Of a stretch of DNA of 64,000 bases, positions 33,806-42,365 are shown in pieces; within the stretch, counting starts at the first letter, position 1; each line of letters opens with the position of its first letter. The stretch covers positions 1 to 64,000 of the forward strand of contig JBMNRP010000003.1 in assembly GCA_050944685.1 (NCBI GenBank). The letters run 5' to 3'. A program made the position numbers and the translations under genes. This stretch comes from CADBRN01 sp050944685. Lineage in GTDB: Bacteria > Bacillota > Clostridia > Lachnospirales > Lachnospiraceae. Under the pieces are notes generated by a model that ran no database searches, was not told the DNA's origin, and saw nothing but the letters and a program-made list of their open reading frames with translations.

Positions 33806-33898
33806 ATCATTCTCCCTCTCTGTATGCCTGGCTTTTTAATTGCCAGGTCAGCTTTTCCGGACAGAACGAAAAAGATCGTCACAATCCATCCGGATGGG

Positions 33899-34723
33899 TT
33901 AAAAATCTTTTACTGCTTCCTTCAGCCATTTGATGTCTTCTTTGAGAATTTCGATACAGGAAGGATTCAGATCCCGCATGGGTTTCTGTTCGTAAAGATT
34001 CTCGAGAATCAGCCATCCGCTGAATTTCTTTTCTTTCAGAAAACGTATCTTTTCAAGAAACCGCGCATTTCCTGTGCCGAGAATCCGAGACGCGTTTTCT
34101 CCTTTCATGCCGTCCTTGATGTGCATCTGATTGCTCAGGCTGGGATAAAGTTCCTTAAGGATTTCATAGCCATCAAAGTCCGTCAGCCCTTCATAATTTC
34201 CGGAATCATAGAGGAGAGAAAAATTCTCCCGGTCAACCATCTGAACAAGAATCTTCTGGCTCTCAGAACTGTTCGGCATCTCGCAGGCGATCTGAATTTC
34301 TTTTTCCTGTGCACAGTCACAGATCCTTCTGTACCGCTCTGCTGTTCGTTCCAGATCCTCCTGTGTCCGGTTTTCGCTCCTTCTGAAATGTGAAAAAAAC
34401 ACACAGGGAATACCCATATATGCCGCGGCATCAACAGCTTTATCCGCTTCAAGATCGACAATCTGGTCCTCTTTTGTTCCCTTTCGCGCATGAAAAGGGA
34501 TATTATCTCCGTCACTCACGCCGATGTTGCAGTATTCGATTCCATATTTTTCACGTGCATTCAGATAACGATTCTGCAGATCCCTCTGCGAAAGCGGCCA
34601 TCCGTTCGTGTAGGGACCAAACTCAATCGACATCCCGTCGAGACCGAGTTCCGATACAATCTCCGGTGCAAATACACCGGTACCGGGAACGCAGAAATTA
34701 CAGATACCGAGCTTTATCTTCAT
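33899..34723 (-). CDS. Sugar phosphate isomerase/epimerase (AP endonuclease-2 TIM-barrel family)
   Basis: A 274-residue TIM-barrel protein of the xylose-isomerase-like family. Metal-ligand strands are seen in IQIACEMPN (Glu), LLYDSGNYEGL (Asp), NQMHIKDGMKG (His) and GWLILENLYEQ (Glu). These enzymes isomerise or epimerise keto-sugars with a divalent metal. ATG 34723 has AAGGAG at a good distance. It follows an SDR gene and precedes the HyuA-like gene in one operon. It is one of three paralogous epimerase-like genes in the window. Confidence 0.87.
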   Translation of the reverse strand: MKIKLGICNFCVPGTGVFAPEIVSELGLDGMSIEFGPYTNGWPLSQRDLQNRYLNAREKYGIEYCNIGVSDGDNIPFHARKGTKEDQIVDLEADKAVDAAAYMGIPCVFFSHFRRSENRTQEDLERTAERYRRICDCAQEKEIQIACEMPNSSESQKILVQMVDRENFSLLYDSGNYEGLTDFDGYEILKELYPSLSNQMHIKDGMKGENASRILGTGNARFLEKIRFLKEKKFSGWLILENLYEQKPMRDLNPSCIEILKEDIKWLKEAVKDF

Positions 34724-34798
34724 TTTCTCTCCTTTTCCGCAAAATGGGCGGATCAGCATGAAACGTTGATCCGCCCTTAATTTTTGATGGTTTTCCGT

Positions 34799-35590
34799 TC
34801 AATTCATCGTCTGACCGCCGGTAATGTTCACTGCCTGCCCGGTCATATATCCCGAATAATCCGATGCCAGAAAAACCGCAATGTCCGCGACATCCTCAGG
34901 CGTAACCCATCTGCCAAGCGGAATCGCTCTCTGCCACTCCTTAAGAGATTCCTCAATCGGAATGCCGTGTGCGTCTAACGCCGCCTGGGCTTCCCGCATC
35001 GTCATATCGCTCATGACAGAACCCGGGCAAAAGCAGTTGACCAGGATATTGTCATCTTTCAGTTCGATCGCGAGTGCCCGCGTAAATCCGATCACGGCCG
35101 CCTTCGTCGAGCAATAAGAAACCTGCTCCGGGATGGCCCCCTTGCCGGCCTGAGAAGCGGTGTTAATGATGCGTCCGCCGCCCTGTTTTTTCATCTGGCG
35201 GATAGCTGCCTTGCTTCCGAGGAAAACACCCTTGCAGTTAACTGCAAAAATCTGATCCCACTTTTCCACAGGCATATCCTCTACCTTCATGACCGTGCAG
35301 ATCCCCGCGTTGTTATACATCAGGTCAACGGAACCGTAGAGTTCGACCGCTTTCGCAATCATCGCCTCTGTTTCTTCTTCTTTTGTTACATTAACCGCCA
35401 TGGCAGCGGCAGTCCCTCCTGCCTCGTTAATGAGATCTGCGGTTTTCTGCGCTGTCTCGATCGTGATATCACACGCAAGAACTTTTGCTCCGTGAGCGGC
35501 CAGTGCCTCGCAGATGGCTCTCCCGATATTTCCTCCCGCGCCTGTCACAACCGCCGTTTTGCCGGAAAGATTAATTCCTTTGCTTTTCAT
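34799..35590 (-). CDS. Short-chain dehydrogenase/reductase
   Basis: A 263-residue classical SDR. The NAD(P)-binding motif is TGAGGNIG near residue 17, the structural motif NNAGI near 92, and the catalytic Tyr-x-x-x-Lys is YCSTK. The C-terminal MTGQAVNITGGQTMN is typical of sugar and polyol dehydrogenases. It probably oxidises or reduces the imported sugar or its derivative. AAAGGAG precedes the ATG. It lies between the permease genes and the epimerase gene. Confidence 0.9.
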   Translation of the reverse strand: MKSKGINLSGKTAVVTGAGGNIGRAICEALAAHGAKVLACDITIETAQKTADLINEAGGTAAAMAVNVTKEEETEAMIAKAVELYGSVDLMYNNAGICTVMKVEDMPVEKWDQIFAVNCKGVFLGSKAAIRQMKKQGGGRIINTASQAGKGAIPEQVSYCSTKAAVIGFTRALAIELKDDNILVNCFCPGSVMSDMTMREAQAALDAHGIPIEESLKEWQRAIPLGRWVTPEDVADIAVFLASDYSGYMTGQAVNITGGQTMN

Positions 35591-35626
35591 TCTAATTCTC
35601 CTTTAAACATGAACTGTTAATTATGG

Positions 35627-36589
35627 TTATACATCGCGTCTTCTGCGTTTTTCGGCGTAAAAGTCCATGGCGATGACAAAGACAATCACCACACCTCTGA
35701 TGAACTGCTGAAGATAGGAACTGACGTTCAGAAGATTGAGCGCATTCTCCAGAAGACCAAAGAGGAAAATTCCAATGAGAGACTGAACCATGCCTCCGCG
35801 TCCACCGTTGAACGGAGTTCCACCGACGACAACGCCGCAGTTGATAAGCAGCGCCGTGTTCTCGCCATATACGGCGGATCCGGAGTTCAGCTCTGCCGAG
35901 TAACAATACCCGGCAAGTGCGGCCATAACTGCGCTGATGCAGAATGCAATCCATTTATGCCTTTTGACGTTGATACCGGAATATTCGGCGACGTCCTTAT
36001 TTCCTCCGACCGCATAACAGTTCCTCCCGAAAGATGTGTGACGCATCACCCAGAATGCAGCGAAAAACAGAATAATCGCGACCCATGTGATATAGTTCAA
36101 ACCGAGAAATCTTCCATTTCCGAAGTTTACGTAGCTCTGACTGCTTCCGGAAATCGGCTGCCCATTCGTCAGGACAAGAGCAATTCCCTTCAGCAGAAAC
36201 ATCATCCCGAGTGTCATGATGAACGCATTCGCACCCTGATTAACGATGATAAAAGAGTTGACAATTCCGATTGCCAAACCCACCAGAAGGACGACCGGGA
36301 GAATTGCCGGCAGCGGCAGGTATTTCTGCAGAAGGATTGAAATAACGCCTGCCAGACACATATTGGTTCCGAGTGACAGATCACAGTCTCCCGAGATAAT
36401 AACAAAGGTTACTCCTATCGCCATGATCAGAAGAATCGTGATCTGGAGAAGCAGAGAACTCTGGTTCCTTCCCGTCAGGAAATGCGGACTTAAGAACGGC
36501 ATCACGATATAAAAAATGATAATCGCCAACAGAGCCTTCTGCTGTTTGAGTACATTCCATACTTTTTTCGCATTGACTGATTTTTCCAT
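35627..36589 (-). CDS. Ribose-type ABC transporter permease (RbsC family), second copy
   Basis: A 320-residue permease of carbohydrate uptake class 2 with eight to ten membrane helices and the family block NCGVVVGGTPFNGGRGGMVQS. It starts at 36589 with AAGGAGG that overlaps the stop codon of the preceding permease gene. The longer frame to 36679 would run into that gene and is not needed. With the next-upstream permease it forms the membrane channel. Confidence 0.9.
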   Translation of the reverse strand: MEKSVNAKKVWNVLKQQKALLAIIIFYIVMPFLSPHFLTGRNQSSLLLQITILLIMAIGVTFVIISGDCDLSLGTNMCLAGVISILLQKYLPLPAILPVVLLVGLAIGIVNSFIIVNQGANAFIMTLGMMFLLKGIALVLTNGQPISGSSQSYVNFGNGRFLGLNYITWVAIILFFAAFWVMRHTSFGRNCYAVGGNKDVAEYSGINVKRHKWIAFCISAVMAALAGYCYSAELNSGSAVYGENTALLINCGVVVGGTPFNGGRGGMVQSLIGIFLFGLLENALNLLNVSSYLQQFIRGVVIVFVIAMDFYAEKRRRRDV

Positions 36590-36599
36590 CGGCCCCTCC

Positions 36600-37589
36600 T
36601 TAAATCTCACGTCTCGCATCAAGCCAGATCGCAATAACCAGAATCGCGCCTCTCCATACAAACTGCATATTCTGATCAATTCCGAGGATATTCAGCGAAT
36701 TAATCATTATTGTAACAAGAGCGACACCGATCAGTGTGTTTACGACGCTTCCGTGCCCTCCCTGAAGACTCGTTCCGCCAATCGCTACCGACATGATCGC
36801 ATTCGTTTCATAATTTTTTCCGACAACCGGAGTCGCGTTACCGACGCGGCAGGTAATCAGATAGGCTCCGATGCCGACGAGTGCTCCCGTAACGACGTAT
36901 ACGATCGCAATGACCTTTGAAGCAGAGATCCCACAGAGAGAAGCTGCGGTCGGATTGCTTCCGGAAAGATGAATACCGCGGCCGATCTGAGTCTTTTTCA
37001 TCATGAACTGCAATAGAATTACGAAAATCGCAAAAATGTAAACCATGAACGGTACTCTTGCGAGTGATCCCTGTCCGAGGAATTTCGTGAAATTACTCTG
37101 CTTCAGAATAATCGCGGAACCGTCATTCATCATCAGGGCCATCGCCGTAAATACGGTACTCATTCCGAAGGTGATAAACAGGGCATCCGAGTCATCCCTG
37201 GCGCCGCATCCGATCAGAATGAGAGCGTTGATTCCTCCGCAGAGTGCTCCAATCAGAATGATCAGCAGAAACGAAACCGCACCGGTCTTATTGTAAAGAA
37301 GAGCTGAAAGCATGCTAAGGAATGAAAACATTCCGGCAACTGACAGATCGATGTATCCGCCGATAACAATCAGTGTCATACCGAGCGAAACAAGACCAAG
37401 CGGAACGAGCTGTTTCAGGATGCTGCTGATATTGCTATAGGAGAAAAAGGTCGGCTGCATGATGGCGGTATACACCATCAGAACGACGATACCCGTAATG
37501 ATCAGATAGTTATTTACAAATTCGCGCCACACTTCTTTGAGACTGCGCTTTGGTTCCTCCGCCTTTGCCACACTTCCTGTTCCGGTCAT
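36600..37589 (-). CDS. Ribose-type ABC transporter permease (RbsC family), first copy
   Basis: A 329-residue integral membrane protein with the RbsC-type blocks LGLVSLGMTLIVIGGYIDLS and MSVAIGGTSLQGGHGSVVN. Its ATG overlaps the end of the ATPase gene (ATGA), and its ribosome site lies inside that gene. Two non-identical RbsC-like permeases, rather than one homodimeric permease, suggest a heterodimeric channel. Confidence 0.9.
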   Translation of the reverse strand: MTGTGSVAKAEEPKRSLKEVWREFVNNYLIITGIVVLMVYTAIMQPTFFSYSNISSILKQLVPLGLVSLGMTLIVIGGYIDLSVAGMFSFLSMLSALLYNKTGAVSFLLIILIGALCGGINALILIGCGARDDSDALFITFGMSTVFTAMALMMNDGSAIILKQSNFTKFLGQGSLARVPFMVYIFAIFVILLQFMMKKTQIGRGIHLSGSNPTAASLCGISASKVIAIVYVVTGALVGIGAYLITCRVGNATPVVGKNYETNAIMSVAIGGTSLQGGHGSVVNTLIGVALVTIMINSLNILGIDQNMQFVWRGAILVIAIWLDARREI

Positions 37590-39082
37590 TTTTCCGCCTC
37601 CTTTCCGCCGAATGCCAGTGACATTACACTGATTTCATTCGCCTCCTCAGCGCTTAGTTCACCAGCAAGATTCCCGTCTGCCAGAACATATATACGATTG
37701 CTCATATTGATCAGCTCTGGCAGCTCCGACGAAACCAGGAGAACAGTCCTTCCTTCTTCTGCCATTTGTTTCATCAAAAGATAAATTTCATATTTCGAGC
37801 CAACGTCAATCCCTTTTGTCGGTTCGTCCATGATCAGGATCTCCGGATCTGTTTCCAGCCACCTGGCGATAAGACATTTCTGCTGGTTTCCTCCGGACAA
37901 TGTCCGGATTTTTACATTCGGACTAGGCGTCTTTACCCGCAGCTTCTCAATCTGTCTGTCTATGATTTCTTTCTCTTTTTCTTTGTTAAATATTCCGTGA
38001 CTGCTGAAATGATCGAACGCTGCCATCGTGATATTCGTTCCGACCGGAAACGACTGGCACAGTCCCTGTTCCTTGCGGTCCTCCGTAATAAATCCGATTT
38101 TATTTCGAATCGCATCCTTCGGACTCTTTATCTCAATTTTCTTTCCGTGCAGATATATTTCACCGGCTTTCATTCGATCTGCACCAAAGATTGCCCTCAT
38201 CGTTTCTGTACGTCCTGCACCGTCCAGCCCCGCGAAGCCGACAATCTCTCCCTTCTTCGCGATAAAACTGATTCCGTGTAACTTTCGGGTCGTAATATTT
38301 TTGACTTCCAGTACGGTTTCTCCCGCGCAGTCCGGACGAGGCGGATATTCATTCTCAATCTTCCGTCCGACCATTTTTTCAATCAGATCGGCCCTTGTGT
38401 AATTGCCGATGTCCCCCGTGTCAATCACCTGACCATCACGCATTATCGTCACTTTATCGCAAAGATCGAAGATTTCGTCAAGCTTGTGGCTGATATAAAT
38501 AATAGTTATTCCCTTTTCTTTGAGGTCATGGATTATTTTCGTCAGCTTCTCCATCTCTTCACCGGTAAGAGATGTACTCGGCTCATCCATAATGATCAGT
38601 TTTGAGTCAAAAGACAGTGCCTTGCAAATCTCGACCATCTGCCGGTCGGAAACCGGAAGCTCTCCAACCTTAGTATGTGTGTCAAAATGACAGCCAATGG
38701 AATCGAGAAGCTTTCGTGCCTGTTTGTGGATGTTCTCAAGACTCTTCATTTCTTTGAACCGTCCGAGAAAAATATTCTCACCGACAGACATGTAATTGAC
38801 CAGATTCAGTTCCTGATAAATAATGCTCAGACCAAGCCGAAGGGATTCCATCGGGGTCTTCGGATTCATTTCTTTGCCGTTGAAATAAATAACTCCTTCA
38901 TCTTTTTTGTATACGCTGGAAAGGATTTTCATCAAGGTCGACTTTCCGGCTCCATTCTCTCCAACGACACCGTGCACAGTGCCCTTCTGAATATCAAAGG
39001 ACACATGATCCAGCGCAAGAACACCGGGAAAACGTTTCGTTACATTTTGAACTGATAGAATAATATCGGGATTTGCGCTCAT
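37586..39082 (-). CDS. Sugar ABC transporter ATP-binding protein, double domain (RbsA/MglA)
   Basis: A 498-residue protein with two fused ATPase domains, the hallmark of the ribose/galactose uptake class. Domain 1 has Walker A GENGAGKSTLMK and Walker B LIIMDEPSTSL; domain 2 has the degenerate P-loop GLDGAGRTETMR, signature LSGGNQQKCLIARWL and Walker B ILIMDEPTKGIDVG. The asymmetry of the two sites is normal for RbsA. ATG 39082 is chosen for its GAGAGGA site. Confidence 0.93.
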   Translation of the reverse strand: MSANPDIILSVQNVTKRFPGVLALDHVSFDIQKGTVHGVVGENGAGKSTLMKILSSVYKKDEGVIYFNGKEMNPKTPMESLRLGLSIIYQELNLVNYMSVGENIFLGRFKEMKSLENIHKQARKLLDSIGCHFDTHTKVGELPVSDRQMVEICKALSFDSKLIIMDEPSTSLTGEEMEKLTKIIHDLKEKGITIIYISHKLDEIFDLCDKVTIMRDGQVIDTGDIGNYTRADLIEKMVGRKIENEYPPRPDCAGETVLEVKNITTRKLHGISFIAKKGEIVGFAGLDGAGRTETMRAIFGADRMKAGEIYLHGKKIEIKSPKDAIRNKIGFITEDRKEQGLCQSFPVGTNITMAAFDHFSSHGIFNKEKEKEIIDRQIEKLRVKTPSPNVKIRTLSGGNQQKCLIARWLETDPEILIMDEPTKGIDVGSKYEIYLLMKQMAEEGRTVLLVSSELPELINMSNRIYVLADGNLAGELSAEEANEISVMSLAFGGKEAEK

Positions 39083-39108
39083 ATACTTTCCTCTCTGTTC
39101 TATATTTT

Positions 39109-39184
39109 TGAGGCTGCCGCACTGTACTGCCCGCTGCGGCATATACCACCCACAGGTTATGGCAATAGCAATGCGCCAGCCTCA
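39109..39184 (-). promoter_or_regulatory. Intercistronic stem-loop between binding-protein and ATPase genes
   Basis: TGAGGCTG (39109-39116) pairs with CAGCCTCA (39177-39184), and an inner stem TGCCGCA (39115-39121) pairs with TGCGGCA (39135-39141). No T-run follows on the minus strand. It occupies most of the gap after the binding-protein gene, as in the alpha-galactoside operon. Confidence 0.55.
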
Positions 39185-39209
39185 CGGTCCGTCAGCAGTT
39201 ACCGGGGAT

Positions 39210-40346
39210 TTACCATCCCGCCTCAAAATTCGACGCGTTATCCTTTGTAATCGCAACGTAATCCGGATAGTTTTCCTTTTGAATTTTATCGCCGTCACCA
39301 TTCAGGAAGGCGAGTGCTGTCATGATCTGCATCTCAGAAGCCGCATTGAAATCCTGCATAGCAGTTCCGTAAAAACATCCTCCTTCCGCGATCTGATCGA
39401 GTGCAACCTGCTGACCGTCAACCGAAACAAATGTTATTTCATCCGCCCGATCGACAGACTCCGCAGACTGAATGCAGGAAACCGTTCCCATATCCCACTG
39501 GCAGAAGCAGACATCAATATCGGGATATTTCGAGAGGAACGGGTCCATGATATTCATCGCGTCCGCTCCGGACCAGTTTGTGGCTGCCTGTTCATCGAGA
39601 ATCTCATATTCCGGATGGCTTTCCAGCACTCCTCGAAAACCTTTCGTACGGTTAATCTGCGCCGTAGATCCGGCAAGTCCGTCTACCATGACGATCTTTG
39701 CGCCATCCGGATACTTGTCCATAACCATCGAAGCAGCAATCTGCCCGGCCTGTTTATCATCGGGTCCGATATAGCAGTCATAGGAATCCGGATCGTTCGT
39801 AATGTTCTGTCCATTAATCACAACGATGCCTGCTTCCCTGGCTTTTTTCATCGCCGGGACAGCGGACGGCGGATCAATCGGATTGATCACGATCGCATCG
39901 ACGTCCTGAGAAATAGAACTGTTGATCTGATCCGTCTGCTTCTGCGGATCGCCCTGTGCGTCATAACTGACCAGGTCAATTCCATACTCTTCGCCCTTCT
40001 CTGTCATCGCCTTCGTCATGTAGGCCATCGACTCATCTGACATATCCGGATTCAGCCACGCGATTTTCCATTTGCTTCCGTCTTCCTTCGTTCCGCTTGT
40101 ATCCGCATCCTCCGGAATATAATCCGTCATCGTCGGTGCCTCGGAAAATTCGGAGAGGTCGAGCTTGTCGAGACTCTCAATTTCCCCTGTACTGACGCTC
40201 GTACTATCTTCTTCCGCTGCCTCCGTACCAGTGCCAGCCGCTTCAGCTGATCCCGAATTCGATATCCCTTCTTCCGCCGCCGTGGAACATGCGGCAAAAC
40301 TCAGGGAACCGACAAGTAAAACCGATACTAAAACTTTTTTCGTCAT
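39210..40346 (-). CDS. Periplasmic-binding-protein-like sugar lipoprotein (RbsB family)
   Basis: A 378-residue lipoprotein: signal peptide VLVSVLLVGSLSFAAC with lipidated Cys20, a long Glu/Thr/Ser linker to about residue 65, then a type 1 periplasmic-binding fold (KIAWLNPDMSDESMAYMTKA, QTDQINSSISQDVDAIVINP, FVSVDGQQVALDQIAEGG). The family binds ribose, galactose, inositol, autoinducer-2 and related ligands. It feeds the RbsA/RbsC-type transporter encoded next. Confidence 0.92.
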   Translation of the reverse strand: MTKKVLVSVLLVGSLSFAACSTAAEEGISNSGSAEAAGTGTEAAEEDSTSVSTGEIESLDKLDLSEFSEAPTMTDYIPEDADTSGTKEDGSKWKIAWLNPDMSDESMAYMTKAMTEKGEEYGIDLVSYDAQGDPQKQTDQINSSISQDVDAIVINPIDPPSAVPAMKKAREAGIVVINGQNITNDPDSYDCYIGPDDKQAGQIAASMVMDKYPDGAKIVMVDGLAGSTAQINRTKGFRGVLESHPEYEILDEQAATNWSGADAMNIMDPFLSKYPDIDVCFCQWDMGTVSCIQSAESVDRADEITFVSVDGQQVALDQIAEGGCFYGTAMQDFNAASEMQIMTALAFLNGDGDKIQKENYPDYVAITKDNASNFEAGW

Positions 40347-40444
40347 GCTTTTTCTCCTTTTTCCCTTTCTGCCCGATAAACTTCTAAACGTGTTCCATCC
40401 TCTCCAAAACCAGAAATCCGGTGATCCGGGATGGCTGATTCAGA

Positions 40445-41893
40445 TCAGTCCGCGTAATAAGAAAAGACTTTTTCGTAAGCCGCGAGTGCCTCATCCAGGA
40501 CGCCAAGCGAAGCGTAATTGAAAAACGTCTTGTTTCCGCCTGCCGTGATGACCCCGTTCGCCGCCAGGGCCATGGAAAAGTCAACCATCCTCTTCTGCGC
40601 TTCTTTTCTCTTCGCCGCTGCTTCTTCCTTCGAATACGTATCAAATGTTGTCACGTGTTTCATTCCGGTGAGGTCGATCTGCAGAACAGATCCCTGGTGC
40701 GTAATGATAGCCGGAACATTGTACTTATTCGCAAATCCAAGAACCTTATCGCAGAAGTCCTCGGCAGCCGCGTCCAGCTTTTCCGGAACATGGTGCTTCT
40801 GAATTTCGCACAGAGCCGTATACCCGGCACGGGCGCTGACCGGGTTCGCCGTGAGTGTTCCGCCGACGACGATTTTCTTTTTGGAAGCCTGGTGGGAAAC
40901 GCCCGAGGTCAATACACTCATGATCTCTTCTTTTCCGCCAAGACCGCCGGCACTCGGAAGTCCTCCGGCGATGATTTTTCCAAATACGGTCAGATCTGCA
41001 TGCGTGTGGAAATACTCCTGTGCTCCGCCGAGAGCGAGGCGGAACGCCGTGACAACCTCATCGTAAATCAGAACGACGCCGTATTTATCGCACAGTTCGC
41101 GTATGGCGTGATGATATTCCCGTGTGGTCGGAAGGCATCCGGAATCCTGCCCCATCGCCTCGACCAGAAAGGCAGCCGTTCCGCCTCTGGACTCGTTTTC
41201 AATAAACAGCTTTTCCAGGGCATCTGCATCGTTGACCATAACAGCCTGTGTGTACTTGTAACACTCCTCCGGGATTCCAGCCGCGAAGTCTCCCCTGGAA
41301 TTACAGGCGCGGATGTCATAGACGACCTGATCGGACCAGCCATGGTAACATCCTTTCAGCTTGATGATGTATTTTTTCCCGGTATAGGCGCGGGCAGCAC
41401 GGATCGCAGCCATCACAGACTCCGTACCGGTACCCAGCATGCGGAACTTCTCAACCGACGGAAAAAACTCTTTTACTTTCTGTGCGAGCTTATATTCATA
41501 ATCGTTAAAAAGTCCGGTCAGATAGCCGCAGGTGTTGACCTCATCGATGATCGCCTCTTTGATCGGCGGATAAGAATTCCCGAGGATGGTCGGACCACCG
41601 GCGCAGCAGAAATCAATGTAGCGGTTTCCGTCGATATCATAGAGATACGGACCTTCCGCTTTCACGATATCCAGTGCCCACGGATGATTGTTTGCCAGAT
41701 TATGCTGGACACCCCCGGGAATAATGCTCTTCGCTTCCTCAATCTTTGCCTTTGAAGTCTGGCAGTGATCATCAAACCACTTCAGACACTCGGCCTCTGC
41801 GTCCGGACGGAGTTTCTTTCCTTCCTTCAGAACATAAGCGGCCCGCTCATGAATCGCGTCATAGTCAAATCCATCGAGGTGTTCCATTTTCAT
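40445..41893 (-). CDS. Class III aminotransferase, glutamate-1-semialdehyde aminomutase-like
   Basis: A 482-residue PLP enzyme. The PLP lysine is Lys306 in VFGKIIAGGLPSAGG and the cofactor aspartate lies in LIYDEVVTAFR; the block MLGTGTESVMAAIRAARAYTG binds the phosphate. The GGLPSAGG context and the N-terminal PGGVQHNLANNHPWA resemble the HemL branch, which moves an amino group between neighbouring carbons. No haem genes lie nearby; the gene heads a sugar-type ABC operon, so it more likely acts on an imported amino sugar, amino alcohol or keto-sugar. Glutamate dehydrogenase encoded at 50.3 kb could recycle amino groups. Confidence 0.85.
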   Translation of the reverse strand: MKMEHLDGFDYDAIHERAAYVLKEGKKLRPDAEAECLKWFDDHCQTSKAKIEEAKSIIPGGVQHNLANNHPWALDIVKAEGPYLYDIDGNRYIDFCCAGGPTILGNSYPPIKEAIIDEVNTCGYLTGLFNDYEYKLAQKVKEFFPSVEKFRMLGTGTESVMAAIRAARAYTGKKYIIKLKGCYHGWSDQVVYDIRACNSRGDFAAGIPEECYKYTQAVMVNDADALEKLFIENESRGGTAAFLVEAMGQDSGCLPTTREYHHAIRELCDKYGVVLIYDEVVTAFRLALGGAQEYFHTHADLTVFGKIIAGGLPSAGGLGGKEEIMSVLTSGVSHQASKKKIVVGGTLTANPVSARAGYTALCEIQKHHVPEKLDAAAEDFCDKVLGFANKYNVPAIITHQGSVLQIDLTGMKHVTTFDTYSKEEAAAKRKEAQKRMVDFSMALAANGVITAGGNKTFFNYASLGVLDEALAAYEKVFSYYAD

Positions 41894-41935
41894 TGCTCTA
41901 CTCTCCTTTTACCTGTCAGATCTCATTTCAATTTT

Positions 41936-41963
41936 GTTTCTTTTGAAACATTTATGATGTTTC
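41936..41963. promoter_or_regulatory. Operator candidate with overlapping GAAAC palindromes
   Basis: GTTTC-TTTT-GAAAC (41936-41949) overlaps a 19-bp perfect palindrome GAAACAT-TTATG-ATGTTTC (41945-41963). They lie just downstream of the predicted transcription start, where a repressor would block elongation. The same GTTTC-N4-GAAAC design occurs at 52799 before the second DeoR gene. Confidence 0.5.
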
Positions 41964-41983
41964 GTATGTTTTCTGATGAAATA

Positions 41984-42012
41984 ATAATAGCGCGATTTTG
42001 TTTCAAATGCAA
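41984..42012 (-). promoter_or_regulatory. Candidate promoter of the aminotransferase/ABC operon
   Basis: On the minus strand TTGCAT, 17 bp, TATTAT. The -10 matches five of six, the -35 three of six. The predicted start near 41977 puts the GAAAC palindromes at about +14 to +41. Confidence 0.4.
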
Positions 42013-42272
42013 TATATCATTCTATTTAAAATGAAAATCTATTTTTGTACAAAATCGCCAATCTTTTCACTTATAATATATTTTTTTGACTTGAAACCAT
42101 TTATTTTCCCGCGATATTGTTATCTTTTTATCGTTTTTCCTCCTGAAATAGAATTTTTTCTGTATTTCGTATTGTTGTTTTTTCTCATTTCCTGTTTCGC
42201 AAACTGCGGCTCAGATCGATCATAAATGCACTTTCGTTTCTCCATCAATATATTTTCAAATAAAATTTTTTC

Positions 42273-42338
42273 AAACAAAAAAAATCTGCGGGACGGGCAG
42301 GGCGGCAGAAATATCTGCCGTCTCACCCGTCCCGCAGA
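42273..42338 (-). terminator. Intrinsic terminator of the kinase operon
   Basis: A 13-bp GC-rich stem TCTGCGGGACGGG (42285-42297) with CCCGTCCCGCAGA (42326-42338) and an inner CGGCAGA/TCTGCCG stem, followed on the minus strand by eight T residues. Confidence 0.88.
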
Positions 42339-42365
42339 CGGTCTGACGTTTCCGCGCACATCCGC

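Larger units (their letters stand above)
41894..42272 (-). other. AT-rich gap upstream of the aminotransferase/ABC operon
   Basis: About 380 bases without a convincing gene. The part nearest the operon holds a promoter and GAAAC/GTTTC elements listed separately. The part from about 42020 to 42272 is very AT-rich and shows no ORF with a ribosome site; it ends at the terminator of the kinase gene. Confidence 0.6.

Noticed and set aside
40445..41893. The class III aminotransferase as true HemL of haem synthesis
   Set aside because: No haem or tetrapyrrole genes are near, and it heads a sugar-type transporter operon; only the fold is shared.
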